From Pseudisothecium myosuroides (taxonomy: Eukaryota > Streptophyta > Bryopsida > Hypnales > Lembophyllaceae), in the NCBI GenBank assembly GCA_951799445.1, contig OX637297.1:930001-994000 (forward strand): a stretch of DNA of 64,000 nucleotides. The letters are read 5' to 3'. The translations under genes and the position numbers were made by a program. This document shows positions 12,039 through 24,204 of the stretch, in pieces. The notes under the pieces were generated by a model. The model was not told the DNA's origin. It searched no databases and worked only from the letters and a program-made list of their open reading frames with translations. The first letter of the stretch is position 1. The number at the start of each line of letters is the position of its first letter.

Positions 12039-12662
12039 GGTTGAGTGGCTCATGTTTGGCAAAAGTCCAAGTCCAAAAAGTCCTTTTTTGTGAGTAAAAT
12101 GTTTGAGAGTGAAATGCTTGGGAGTGAATTCTATAAGAACAAATTTTAAAAAAAATCTAAAAATACCTAGCTATTTGGGCGCCCCTAGACCTTTGAAATT
12201 ATTATACTTTTGGAAAATGATTTTTGGAAAAAAAAAAATATTGGCTAAGAAAAAAGGACTTCGTAAAATTCAGTGTTTGAAAAGTCGTTAAAAAGTCCCT
12301 AGCAAACACATAAAGAAGATCTACATTATAAGCCATTGTTTTCTAGAAACATTAGTTTAAACTCTATTAGAAGCATAGTACCTATAATTCATTTGGTTAA
12401 GGCAAAGGAGTTTAAAAAGTCCTTTTTAATTTTGTTGATAATAGATTTTGTCACACCTATTTTTTTTCAAAAGTCACTACTTAGCACTCACATACTATAT
12501 ACAAAAAAAATTAAAAAATCATAGAACTATTGGACATCAAGTTAATTTACCTAAATCAAGTTGTTTCATAGAAAAAAATGAATTTTAGTGACCTGTAAAT
12601 CAATTTGAAAATGAGTTGTTTGTAGTTTTCAAGAGTGTGACAAGAAATTGAGCCACTCAACC
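12039..12662. mobile_element. Non-autonomous TIR element of about 624 bp
   Basis: The ends are GGTTGAGTGGCTCA and TGAGCCACTCAACC. Flanks ATGTAT (12033-12038) and ATGCAT (12663-12668) look like a duplication differing by one C/T. The interior is AT-rich and non-coding. Removal rejoins the last exon of the phosphatase-like relic in frame (GGCIS/PTGASRS). The superfamily is not assigned. Confidence 0.7.
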
Positions 12663-12988
12663 ATGCATTTCCCCTACCGGTGCATCCAGGTCTCTATCCG
12701 TGGGACGCTTGGAAGTTGAGGTCCTTGAGGAAGCAAAGGCAAGAGATATCAAGCCAAAGATGCACAAAATTTACTGAATACAGTCGAGGATCTGAGATAT
12801 TTGAGGCCATGGAAAGTTGGAAAGGCCCTAATCATAGGAGTTGTATGTAGGATAGGGTAGTTATCTTAAAGAGAATGTAAATGCAGATAGGGCTAAAGAC
12901 TATTATAGAATTGGGGAGGTGACATGGTGTTATAAGTGAGAATTTGTAAAGAAATTTCCACGATGTTTAAAAAATAAAATGTACTGTA

Positions 12989-13222
12989 AAGTATAGGTAG
13001 CAACTAATTCCACAATGGACATGAATTCAAGAACAAAACATAGAAAATTTTAGAAACAAGCTATATCACTCTCCTTCACAATTACTCTTATAGACTGTAG
13101 TTTATACACTCCGGTGTGTAAGAGTATTTGTCAAGGAAAATGACATAGCTTGTTTCTATAATTTTCTAAGTTTTGGTCTTGACTTTATATCCACTGTGGA
13201 ATTAGTTGCTACATATAGCTTG
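12989..13222. mobile_element. Foldback MITE of about 234 bp
   Basis: Left arm GTAGCAACTAATTCCACA at 12995-13014 is complemented near 13196-13213. The arms extend about 85 bp each (AGAAACAAGCTAT and its complement flank the loop at about 13075-13130). It is non-coding. Confidence 0.7.
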
Positions 13223-16200
13223 CAATGGATTTCATCTTTCAAATACTAAAGTATCCTTTTTACAAACATTTATTTACAACAGTGTAACATTTTCTTCATA
13301 AGAGTGCGGATGTATCCAAACCAACTACTTTGCTATTAGTAATACAACAATTTATGAATTTTAGTGCTTTCACAAAGTCACATGTGATAGTGATTGTACA
13401 TTCAATGATTACTTTCAATAAATTGCAGTGTAATTTGTAATTACTATTTGGTATTTTGGAATTTTGCTACTATATACGTGATTTCTGCTTCATTGCATTG
13501 ATGCCACATTTAACTACTTTTGGACTTTATGGGGAATTCTGGACTTTGTGAAGGTACTGTCCATCGGGAGATCTTTCCGATATGATGTAGAATGAGTCCG
13601 TAGTGCCGTTCAAAGGAGACTTAAACCGCATTGGGATGCTAAGTGGTTGGGAGATTTCTCGATGCAAGGAAATATACTCCTTTGGGATTCAAAGTGTTGG
13701 AACAAATCAATAAATTTGGGATGATGTCAACTCCCATATTTACTGTAAGCAATACATTTCGGATCTAGGGTTGGATTTATATGAGACATTATAGATCGGG
13801 AGAGCTCACAAGATATTTTCCAAAGTATCAGATAACACAAAAAAAGTGATGAAGTAACATAATGCAATTACGGACATTTGGTAAGGTGTAATCACAGTCA
13901 GATAGAAAAGGTGGATTTGCCACTTATATAATCATTTGGATGCAACAAAGAGGTGCCATAAAAGCATTACAATAAGTAACCCAGCTAATCCACTTCAAAC
14001 TACTTGTTTTTTGGGGCCCATGACCAATCAAAAGGGGGTCCTATAACGTGCGGACGATCTAACTCTACAGGATCTACATCATCCTTCACATGCAACATCG
14101 GTCGAAGTAAGTGTAGACGTTCCCAATTGAGAGGATCTAGGACAAGCATTACAACACTGTGATTCAAGAGTACCCTGCATGTTTGAGGAATAATTAAGAC
14201 AGTCTTCAGTATTGCATGACGATGGGGATACAGTTGGTTCTTCCGGGGATTCTCAGACCTGGGAAAAAAAATAAACCTTGACAGAATTTTCGGTGGTAGA
14301 ATACGTTGAAGAAGAGCGGCCAATGTTGAAGGTTGCATTGCTAACTACAAGCCATAGTGAGTTTCTTCAACAAATTGTCGGAGAAGACCATGGAAACCGG
14401 GCCAAATTTCAATATTCTATGGGAGATCCGCCACACCGCCCTTCACGCAGAGATCCCCTGTTAGTACTAGGAGCATCGCCTTCTGCAAAGACCAAGTAAG
14501 CCTCAGCATGCAGACATGTAAATACAAAAAATGACGTCAATTGATCGTGAGATCTCTCAACCAATATGCAATACAACAGAAGCGCTAACCAAAAACACGC
14601 ACTGAGTAGTTTTTTTAAGAACATCGAGCGAATGTCTTATTTACTGCGCAGTATAAGAAAATTAGTAATACTTCTAGGGTGTGACTGCAATCCACAATAC
14701 AACACTAATAAGGGATGCAGATTTAGGTTTCGTGTCAAATACAAAAAGCGGTTTTTGGGTGACATACTAGAAGATTGAAAATACTCAAGCAAAGCAAGTT
14801 ACGCATTTGAATGCAGCAACAAAAATGCAGAGTACATAATCCTTGGAGAATAATCATTCAATGCAAAGAAAAATGATTGTGAGATCCCCTGATCAAGTTG
14901 AAGAGAGAGGACAAAATAATCAATTTCAAATCCGTACTTCAACAAACCAGAACAGGAGGAAAACTTCCAAACAAACTGTAGAAGCACAACTACAACTTCA
15001 TTGTCATCCGCAAGTACAAAAACAATATCACGGGACATTACGTGGACGGAAATGAAATATCAATGTTCACACGTCACGTTGTATCATGCGATCTCCTGAT
15101 GAAGCTTGCCGCATATGATTATAACGCCTACTATGCTCAAATCTATTAAAGTGTTCAAAAAAATTCCATTCTTTAGAGCAATATGATAAACAATTTCAAA
15201 ACCAAATTTAGATTGATGTTGAAAACCAAGAGTAAGAAAACAATTGTAAGTTAGGGTCATGCACCGGAAACGCATTCACAAGAATTGCATAAAGTGCTCT
15301 TCACATTAGATTTTAAAGCTATAGATAAATGCCCATAACAGGGTGGTTACTAAAACTCACCCTACTTTTTGCAGCTATTCAATGTTCTGGCTCCTTCTGG
15401 CCCCTCCTGCCACCTAATAAATTGTGCTGGTTGCTTGAATACCATATCCACGGGCTGTTTTTTAACCCCCCGTAAGTCCACGGGATAAATGTCAGGGTGG
15501 CAAAGTTTTCGGGTTGTTGGACGGTTTTGGGGCCAGGGTTCATGGAGGTCATGACGGGCATGCCTCATGCCTCCCATGCATGTCCAGTGCCCACACAGGC
15601 CCATGCACATGTGAACTGCCTTTGTCAGTAGGATTAGTGTTTCGTGGCGTCCATCAGTGTTTCGTCAATAGGTTTAAGGGCAGCGACGAGGTTCAGGCTT
15701 ACCAGGGCTTAGGGGTTAGGATAGGGTTTAGGGCGTTGACTTCACATATAACATTACACAATTGAACTTTTCTTCCTATTGCATCCTCCCTCCAAAAGGG
15801 CAAGAGATACCAGAAGCCTAGAAGAGTAAATATATAAATTTTTTAATATTAGAAAAATATGAGATGAATGACAACAAAGATTTCTACTATATTGCCGAAA
15901 AAAGGGTTTTGGAATTTAGAGAAGCTGAATAGAAGTACCCAAAAAGAAGAACAATTTGAACCTGTAAAACTTAAACGGGGTGGTTCCAGAATTGTAGAAT
16001 CATGAAGTCCTATTACAAAATGCAACATAGAACTATATTTTAATGATGACTTCCAAACAATAGTTTTAAAATATGATCCATAAATGACATCCATACAATA
16101 AGATCAAGAATTGGGTCAACAAATATTTTACAATAAATTGTGAAACCAGAAATGAATAATTCCTTGTATAATCAATTATACATTAAAGATTTTGAATTAT

Positions 16201-17700
16201 TTGACTTTTGCTACAATTTAGGGTGTACCAGTTCAAAATGTTGTGGTCTAATCATAGTGATTTCGTGATCATTTTCATTTCATTTCTTGAATGAATGATT
16301 TTTGTAATGGACACTTCTAAAATCGAAAAGTAATTTTTCCAACGGTTTAGGGCAATTACCCTCTACATTACAGAATATTTGCAAAGGAAATTCTTTAAAA
16401 TTTCCTCCACACAAATGTTGAAAACCTCATACGAGGATCTTCCCAAAAAGTTAATGGACAAAACAAAGGATTTGTATGACTTTGGGATGTCTTTGCATTC
16501 ACTCACTGTTCAAAACCTTCAGTCAGGGTCATTGAAGGTTTTAGGGTGCTTTAAGAAAGTTGAAAGCCAAAAATGAACTTCAAAATCAAACTCTTCTAAG
16601 GAAATGACAAAACATAGAGTAACAACTTCAGTACATAGATCAATATGAGATTTATTATGAAAACAATATAAGAGTATGATTATAATCCACTCCCTTCCAA
16701 CGACCATTCCACAAAGAAGTGTGCTGTAAGCAGGCCAGTTCATGAACAATGCGATTTGCACTAAAGTGAAGAATTCATACAATTGGACTAATCGAAGGTC
16801 CTTTCCACTTCCCATTCCATCCAATCCTCCCAAGAATCATCTCCAACATTCATTAGTCTTTCCAAATTATTAGACAAATCATTTTCAAATTTTTCAAATT
16901 TTTGTTATCCTCTTGAATAGCGACTGCAAAGAATACCATGTACATGATAAAAAACTAACAGTTCTGAAGCCCTCAAAAATGTACCAACGACTTGAAAATT
17001 AGAAGATTTTTCTTAGAAACATAGAAATCTCAAAAGCATAATTCATATTCATTGAGCTGTAATCAATATTTTTGGAAGGTCTAGGAAGGAATTCAATGAC
17101 GTCTTCTTTGAGTCCTGGCAATATTGCATGCATACCAAAACCAAAGAAATGCTATTTTATAAATTGAACACTTACAATAATGATTATGCTCTATAACAAA
17201 TCCACAAAGTATATATTTTTGAAGAAGTGAGCATAGGATTGCTAACAACCAAAGTTAGACCCTCTAGTCATTAGTCATGTACATTGTATCAAACTAACGG
17301 ATGCTTTGCTGTGTAGGAGTGACCATGCTGAGACCCCAAATAGAACTAGTCCTGAAAATGGACAAACATAAAAATAAGAGCAAAGACAAAATAAAATGGA
17401 ATACATTGAAGCGTTCATGGAATTGCAAATCCATGAATACAAGAAAGACTCTTCACTAATTCTTAACATTTGCAACATTAAATTATAAATGGAACCTTCT
17501 CTTGTAGATGTCGGGCATACTATATGTTCCAAATAATACCGAAATGCCCATACACTTCAATCTAGACTTATTTGACAAGACACTTAGGAATGCTTTGAAA
17601 CTCAAGTGGGCTTTAAGTTTGTAATTATTCATTTATGTCGACTTCTTAGACTAAAGGTGTCAATTTAGAAATGATTACATTTTCAGTAATTGTACATGGG
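13223..17700. other. AT-rich spacer, no supported gene
   Basis: No frame shows domain content or an exon-like structure. A somewhat GC-richer patch at 15360-15770 ends in telomere-like GGGTTTAGGG near 15720-15732 and may be an old transposon fragment. Short ORFs at 14000-14338, 15514-15765 and 16519-16833 have no recognisable features. Confidence 0.45.
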
Positions 17701-18728
17701 TTTAGGAAAATCATTAACGTCGCAGAAAACACTCGATCACGGGTTCGGCAAAGCCTGAGGATGTAGGATCTCGGGCAGGTTCGATTCACACTTCAAGCCG
17801 GGGCTACGTGCCCGCAGTGACGCGTGTCCCATGCCGTCACGCAACTTCCTCTTCCCCTGTCGCTAGTGTTTCGGATCAGAGCACTGCAAACATTGTTTGT
17901 GCTGTTGCAGCATACGCCTCTCTGCTAAGGCGCACACGGAGCGGGTGGGATCATTGACAAGGGCTTTGCGGTCCCAGAAACTAGGAACGTCAGGCGCGGA
18001 AGTCCCTCACGATTTACGGTACACCCTCCAACACCTCCTTACAGCTCAATTTCTATTCAATGTTTTAGGGCCGAGCGCCCCAGACTATCTTTTCAGCCGA
18101 CCATCCAACTAATGGGTACCACTGCAGAAGTACTCAAGTCGGGAGCGCTTGAGTACACCAGGCGGGATGGGGAAAGGGAGTCCAGCGCCACGGAGAAATC
18201 AGGTTTGCATTCCAGACTCTTTCAGAATTCTACATCCGCCCGGGCCGTTTAGGGACACATACTTCGCTGGATTGCTTTGTGAAAGTTCGACGGTGTAGGG
18301 TTTAGGGAGAGACGTCCGGACCACGGCGGCAATAGGGATTAGGCGCAAATGCCCAAGTTCAGGCGTACTAAAAGAGTACGCATAGCAATGAAACGATGAA
18401 GGCCGGTTTGTATAATGTGCACATTGCTGTAGAGTTCCGCAGCGCTGCCAATGAGGCCATAAGCGCCCATTGCCAGGTAAGTGAATGTAGAATTCTCCGG
18501 CGCACCGGTTAGAATCACGGAACTTTGGGATTAGGGTTTGGATTGTCCTCTACTGTAGGCAGGTCCATGGTGCTTTAAGTCTGAGTGCGATTAGTTTGTA
18601 AGGCTGGAGTCCAATATCCCGACAGAGTTTATGAATACAAGTCAGTGTTTCGGTGGGGTGAGCATGTAGGGTGGCGGAATTAGTTCGGCGAAGTGAATGT
18701 AGGTGTCCAGATCAATTATTATTGCGCT
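17701..18728. other. GC-richer leader region of the 18.7-22.3 kb relic
   Basis: The composition changes sharply near 17710, from AT-rich to roughly even GC. No convincing frame is seen. GGTTCGATTC near 17778 looks like a tRNA B box, but no cloverleaf can be drawn. GGTGGCGGAATTAGTTCGG near 18670 resembles GGTAGCGGAATTGTTCGG at 680-698 in the coiled-coil relic. Confidence 0.35.
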
Positions 18729-21700
18729 ATGGGGAAGGAAAAGGCGGATGCGCGGCTAGGGGAGGGCGGTTTGAAAGAGGACCAGCCTGCCTTAGGACGT
18801 GACGGTGCAAAGGAAAACAATGAGGTAAGTGCGTCCTTCACCTTTGCTCAAGCCGATTTTAGTGTGCACTCCGCTCCTCTTCGCAAGTTCAATACAGCAT
18901 TGTTTCTGAATGTGGATTTTGATAAAATGAGCATGACGACGACCTCGAGATCCTTGAGGCGCCACAAGGCTTCTGGCAAGAAGTTACCCTAGACAAGCAC
19001 GTATTCCGCGTTAACTACTGTTGCCGAGAGGAGTTTAATCGACTACTTGTAAAGTTCGCCACTCGGGCGTCCGGTTTAGAGCGACGGCCTGGCCAACCAC
19101 ATCGCAAATTCAATATCTGCATACACTGTGGGAGGAAAGATTTCTGCAGAAAGATGCGCCTCAACTGCCATCGGTGGAGCTCGCAGTGTCTTGGTGTGAA
19201 GGACATGATGGGAAACCCGAAGCGCCTGCTCCCGTATCCGGACCAGGGGGTGGGGCAAGGGAAGGTGTCGGAGGCAATTCGTAAGGGCAACATAGCGGAG
19301 GCCAAGGTTGCACAGGTCAAGGCCTTCCCCCCCCACGACAGGGGCGAAACACTCCGTCAAGGAATCAAAACCACCAACCAAATCGAGACACTGCGATTTA
19401 GGCAACGAGCGGAGAGGTGGGGCCGAGGAAATGCAGGAAGTCCCAGAGGAGCAGGAGCGGCGCGTATCTGTAAAGGTACGTACTGAAGTGACGAAGGGGA
19501 CCGGAACCGTGCGGGATATAATTGTAGTGAAGAAGGCATCACCCAAAGACGGACGTAGACGGAGTGACCATGCGGGGGGAGAGCATGGTGCGGCCACTGT
19601 CACGGGAGACGACGAAGACAGTCCGCCGTTTGATGCGGGGCAGGATATGGACACTCAGCTGAATTCACAGAAGCGGAAACTGCAGAGCGCTAACGCGGCA
19701 AAGTTGTGAGAGCAAGACCCAAGCAACCTCTGGGGTACTTCACCAAAACAGCGAAAGTGTGAGGGTGGGGTTTTACTGAGGGTCACCAGAAGTAGGTGGA
19801 TGCTGGCTTGGGACAGCAGCGACGGCAGCCCTGAGGCCCGTGATGCACGCTTGGACAACTCCGACACGCGGGTGCCCTCAGTAGAACGTGATGTCGACAT
19901 TGTGCGGAATGATAAAACACTGAATGATCTAGTGTCTCATGAACAAGAGTGCGGGCACAAATCCGTGGACTGGTCATCTCCTGACGTTGGAGATCATGTG
20001 GAAGAGCGAACCATAGGAGACAGCGGTTTGTAGCAGGCGCAATTGGTGACGTGGTTGGGAAACTACGAGGAGAACCATGCCCTGCAGCAGTACTGGGTGT
20101 ACGGTATAGGCGCTCCGAGGCCGAAGACGTAACATCCCAGATTGGCTTTGGCAATGTCCAAGCGAGCAGAGCGACTGAGCTGGGACGAGCGTGAGGTGAG
20201 GATGGCCGCACACGTGAAGGCCAACGAGTTGGGAGTGGCTTTCGTGAAACCACAGCCGCTGGTCAAGCGTGCAGTGCCTGACATCTAGCACCTGCTGCAA
20301 ATAAGGCCGCAACTATTGGACTTCTCGTGGGGGGGGCTCGATGGGACGAAGTTCAAGAAACGATTTGCATAGTGTTCGGACAGTGAGAAATTTAGACTAG
20401 CCACTCGTGAGTGCAAGGTGTGGTGGGTCTGCGTCGCGAAGGAAAAACTGTCAAAAGCCGCACTTTTGTCTCTGTCAATTGGAGTCGCACAATTCTTTGG
20501 GGTTTCAGTGTGCATTTGGGTGGTCTGCGTACCACTGTTCCGTGTAAATATTAGTAGCTTACTTACCCACATACAGACGCTGCAGCTAATCCCGCACTGT
20601 TTTTGGAGCAGGTCGAGGATTACCCTGATGTCTTTCACGCGGTCGGGCGTGCCGTCCGATCCTTGTGCAACCATGTCAAGTACGGTATGGTAGCACCAAA
20701 CATGGAACTCATGGCTGACTACCTGCAGTATACGCAAGACCTGTCGCTGTACAAACATAAGTGCCGCAGTGCTGCGGATGACCTGAAGAAGGAGCAGGAG
20801 CGCATCGTGGAAGAAGCAGTCACGGAATTTAGGCATGATACCCGAATGCAGCGGGAGGCGTGCTTGTGGGACTGGCGTCCCATCTGGCTGATACTATCGG
20901 AGAACAACGCCATGTTGGAGAGGCTACCGGAGATACCATGACTTCAATCTAATCCATAGACATTAGTGCAGCCGATGTTCCCACTCAATGTTTCAATTGG
21001 TTTTGCCGACAGTGACTGAGGGTTCAGTGCAGTCCAGTCGCGGAGGAGATGAATAATACTATTTGTCCTGCAGAGAAGGAGGCAGAGGCTGTCCATAGGA
21101 AAATAGTTGCTGACCAGTGGAGGAGAATGAGACCCACCACCTTCAAGCAAGTGCTACGAATCGCGTTGCACAATGTCTTCGGACGGTGGAGACAAATGAT
21201 GTGCCCAACCTTCGGGATGACGCTAGAGGCAATTCTGAGTATTTGTAAGCGAGAACATGACCTCATGGTGGCTCTGGCCGTCTTCACGCACGAAGGTCCC
21301 TTTTGGTACTCAAGTATCACATCCTGGGATCCCGAAATAGTGCAGATCTTTGTGATGAAGGACGCACGCATGATCAGTCAAGGTGAAGGGTCGCATCTCC
21401 TAGAGGGCGTCATGTACTGGGTGAAAAAAGTCCGCCTCCAGGCTCTACAGGACCTGGCCCGTGATGAACCGGAAGTGTTTCATCGGTCGTGGACGACAAC
21501 GCTGCATGAACACTGGGCGGACCACAGCAAATACTGGGCGTCATGCTTGCGCATGCAAGAGGACCTACACATTGGGTGGGTGTCAGATCCGGTTCACCCT
21601 AAGTGGTCCGCCAGGGTCAGGGACAACCAGAGTTGTCTTGTCGGACACATTTTGGGGTCTAGTCGTCATGTTATCTATCTGACGTCAGATGTCGCACATG

Positions 21701-22285
21701 ACAAATGTCAAGTGTGCGTAACATTTTTGTATAATAAGGCCATATTTAACAACTGAGACAATTTGAAATCTTACTTTAAATATGACCCAAAATTTAGAAT
21801 GTAATAAGTATTTATTAAATTGAGATACTTCAATAAAATGAAACGTTAATATGTCAAAATCGCTGCAGATTTACCGATTGCGGCGGAACATGTCAGTGAA
21901 GGCCATGAGGAAGCTGATGCACACGAAGTAGGAGGAGGGGGGGCGGTGGAGGTGGGGGACAATCCGGAGGTGCTAGTTGGCAAAACACTGATCAACATCA
22001 TTGTCCTCAAGAAGAATGACTGTTTCGCATGGAAGCCCACCAATAAGGAAGTACGTCTAGAAGAAATATACAAGAAGACGGAGCCAGTTGAAGGCTGTAC
22101 TGTGTCGGAATCCACTCTAGGAATCCGTGGGCGGGACTTCGCAGCCCTGGACACTGCAGACACTGACGAAGTTCCCGCACAGGACTCCGAAACCGAAGAT
22201 GAAGAAATGCAGGAGGAGTTAGTGCAGCCGCCAAATTCAAAGACCGACTGCAGAGGCCGACATCGCAAGAACGTGACGTTTGCAC
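18729..22285 (+). pseudogene. GC-rich, Cys-rich multi-exon relic, unrecognised
   Basis: Probable exons are: 18729-18834 (MGKEKADARLG..., donor GAG|GTAAGT); about 18932-20440; 20612-20938 (acceptor TTGGAGCAG); and 21074-22285, interrupted by a hAT MITE. The second exon holds a possible zinc-binding cluster (CCREEF, then NICIHCGRKDFCRKM, RLNCHRW and QCLG). Its frame shifts at a run of eight C (19329-19336) and then carries TGA 19707, TAG 20031, TAA 20130, TAG 20286 and TAG 20370. The third exon has a charged helix (DDLKKEQERIVEEAVTEF). The fourth is a compact W-rich domain (HEGPFWYSSITSWDPE, then GVMYWVKKVRLQAL) followed by an acidic tail. Base and codon use are clearly GC-richer than the neighbours, so it may be a different element class or a transferred gene. 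I do not recognise the family. Confidence 0.5.
21628..21861 (+). mobile_element. Non-autonomous hAT element (CAGGG ends), 3'-truncated copy
   Basis: Matches the left two thirds of the 1207-1567 element from CAGAGTTGTCTTG to AATATGTCAA, about 90% identical by eye, then stops abruptly. Coding sequence of the host relic resumes at about 21869 after GCTGCAG. It lies inside the relic just after VRDNQ. Confidence 0.7.
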
Positions 22286-22405
22286 CAGGGTTGTCTTGTC
22301 TGACACGTTTTGGGGTTTGGTTGTCGTGTTGTTCGTCTGACGTCCGGAGTCGCGTATGACAAATGTCAAGTGTGGGCGACAAAGTCGTCGAGTAAGGTTT
22401 TAGGG
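22286..22405 (+). mobile_element. Non-autonomous hAT element, left end only
   Basis: Begins CAGGGTTGTCTTGTC and follows the 1207 copy through GACAAATGTCAAGTGTG, then diverges into GTCGTCGAGTAAGG. No right end is found before the GC array at 22478. It closes the 18.7-22.3 kb relic just as the 21628 copy interrupts it. Confidence 0.6.
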
Positions 22406-22477
22406 TTTTGATTTTTTTTACCCCTCGGTAAAAAAACTGTCTTATGTGGCTGGCTCCCAAGACTGCCATGTCCACGT

Positions 22478-22741
22478 CATGAAGGGCGACTTTGGGTCAG
22501 GGTGCATGCGGGTGCTGCTTGGGCGACTGCGGCTTTTAAAATGAGGGCGACCGCGGGTCTGAAAGTGAGGGCGACCGCGGGTAAAAAACACTCGGCAACT
22601 GCGAGTACCAAATCCGTGGGCAACTGCGGGTCCCAGGTCCGGGGCGATTACGGGTCGCAGATACAAGGGCGAGTGCGGGTCCCACGTCCGGGCGACTGCA
22701 GGTCCCAGGTCTCGGGCGACTACGAGTTTCGAGGCGACCAC
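22478..22741 (+). repeat. GC-rich GGGCGACTNCGGGTC array, no. 1
   Basis: About ten imperfect units such as GGGCGACTTTGGGTC, GGGCGACCGCGGGTC and GGGCGATTACGGGTC, mostly on the plus strand. Unlike the other arrays it has no start codon of an adjacent minus-strand gene to its left; the relic there reads on the plus strand. A MITE follows at 22748. ORFs across it are an artefact of the repeat. Confidence 0.75.
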
Positions 22742-22747
22742 TGAACT

Positions 22748-23062
22748 AAGGTAGGAGGTCCAAAAATCGCTAATTTAAGAGCTGAAATTGAATATTGGGG
22801 AGGTGAAACATCTCAAAATATTTTTCAGTAAATTTTCTTTGAAAAACAAGAAGAATTGACATGTAATCCAAGTCATTTCATATTTTTTGGAGCTTTTTGG
22901 AATTACTTGTGAGAATTTGAAGTTTAAGTGGCATAGGGCTCTGAATTCGCCCACTCCCTAAAATGTACACTATTTGAACATTAGTGAAGGCTATGAAAAA
23001 GCGACATGTACGAGCAGTGTACATTTGAGTAGCGTGGGCGATTTAAGAACCTCCTACCTTAT
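22748..23062. mobile_element. AAGGTAGGAGG MITE, copy I
   Basis: Ends (T)AAGGTAGGAGGTCC and GAACCTCCTACCTT(A) are inverted. The TAA/TTA flanks could be a 3-bp TWA target of the PIF/Harbinger type. The same element occurs at 33799-34164 and 43469-43853, each time beside a GC array. Confidence 0.7.
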
Positions 23063-23079
23063 TGTTGTCCGTGCTTAAT

Positions 23080-23262
23080 ATCTTTGAAATATACATATAT
23101 ATATATATGTATATATATTTTTATTTATATTTATATTTTTATTTATATTTTTATTTTTATTTATATATATATTTATATATTTTAAACAAACGGTAACCCC
23201 ACTGCTTTAAAAGAAAAATACAAAGAGGCCATGCCCTAAGGCTGGACAATGAAGAGAATTTT
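23080..23262 (-). mobile_element. Truncated LINE 3' end
   Basis: Read on the minus strand, a short 3'-UTR-like piece (CTCTTCATTGTCCAGCC ... TCTTTTAAAGC) is followed by a long A-rich tail, seen here as T-rich (ATTTTTATTTATATTT). The same junction occurs at 35885-36030. The layout matches 5'-truncated plant L1-type LINEs. No coding part remains. Confidence 0.6.
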
Positions 23263-24204
23263 TATTTATTTTTAAATGAGCCCTAGATTTAATGTCAGAC
23301 TTTCCGAATTCCAATTATGGGGTTTAGGACTTTAGGAATTAGGATACATAACATTATTCAAAGAAATAAATTTGGAAATGAAGTTTGGAAGAAGTGGTAC
23401 ACTTTTAGCTATTCTTAAGAGGATTTCTAAAAAAAAGTAATAAAGTGTTGTATACAAGTCCAAAAAGTGAGTTTAGGAGAATTTCCATTTCAAAGAATGC
23501 AAATAATTGTTTTGGTGCTTTACTTGGTAATTGACCATCATTTCATAAAGCAGTTACAAATGACCTTCTTCAATCCTTTAATTCCTTTTTTTGCTTTTTT
23601 CTCTAGCCATAATACCAATCTTTATATTATTGTGGAATTTGGCACTGCTATTTTTTTCCAACAGTCCAAAATACAATATTTGAAAAAGTTAAAGGCTCTT
23701 TTTCTAAGTTCCAAGTATTCCAAATACAAAAAAGCACGAGTAGAGTCCTCTTAAATTATGCAACTATTTGGTACAATCACCTTGATAAAGTTTAGAAAAT
23801 GTTCACTTTTTTCTTCTGGTCCAATTTATAGCCCAGAACTAATATAACGATGCAATTCAATAATATCAATAGAAATTATAGAAATAAAAATAATAATATT
23901 TATAAAAACAATAATAACTCGTACATATTAGCGGGAGGCAAAACGTGGATTTCAACACTCACATGAACTTCCACATCTCCGTTATATTCAACACTCCAAC
24001 GCTTCTGAAAGTCACCACACCAAACTTGAGACATTGCTATGTAATTAAGACATTGCCATGTCTAAGTAAACACTACACAGAACCCAACCATAAGCTATTT
24101 GGTTGTATACTTGAGCTATAAGTATATATGCACTGGAAAAAAAATTGTTGATACTAACAATACTACTTACTGCCTCTACATGTATAATGTTATAATTCTA
24201 TTAA
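23263..24204. other. AT-rich stretch downstream of the transposase
   Basis: No gene is seen. It lies 3' of the transposase and should contain its 3' UTR and possibly one terminal repeat of the element, which I could not identify. Confidence 0.4.

Larger units (their letters stand above)
9745..12777 (+). pseudogene. FCP1/NIF (HAD)-phosphatase-like gene relic with introns
   Basis: The middle resembles the NIF/FCP1-like phosphatase domain of the HAD superfamily, which dephosphorylates Ser/Thr (RNA polymerase II CTD in the best-known members). Seen: motif I-like VVLDLIGVLC near 10210, VWSS near 10398, YVFGQEQCN near 10470 and VDNSLAKH near 10635. The catalytic DxD of motif I reads DLI here, so activity is doubtful. 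Apparent exons are about 9745-9939 (donor CCC|GTGAGT), 10114-11302 (with a frame change near 10275-10306 and a MITE at 10872), 11500-11771, and 11852-12777 (with a transposon at 12039). Stops sit where Gln or Arg would read naturally: TAG TAG after ILFE at 10694-10699, TGA TAG after RRRGC near 11589, and TGA near 11908. The last exon ends MHKIY then TGA. It lies in the same direction as the preceding relic, about 280 bp away. Confidence 0.6.

Noticed and set aside
17740..17830. tRNA gene or tRNA-derived SINE (B-box-like GGTTCGATTC)
   Set aside because: No paired T arm or acceptor stem can be drawn, and the A box is poor.
19076..20836. Minus-strand ORFs opposite the GC-rich relic
   Set aside because: Shadows of plus-strand coding sequence with high GC; no splice sites or domain content on the minus strand.
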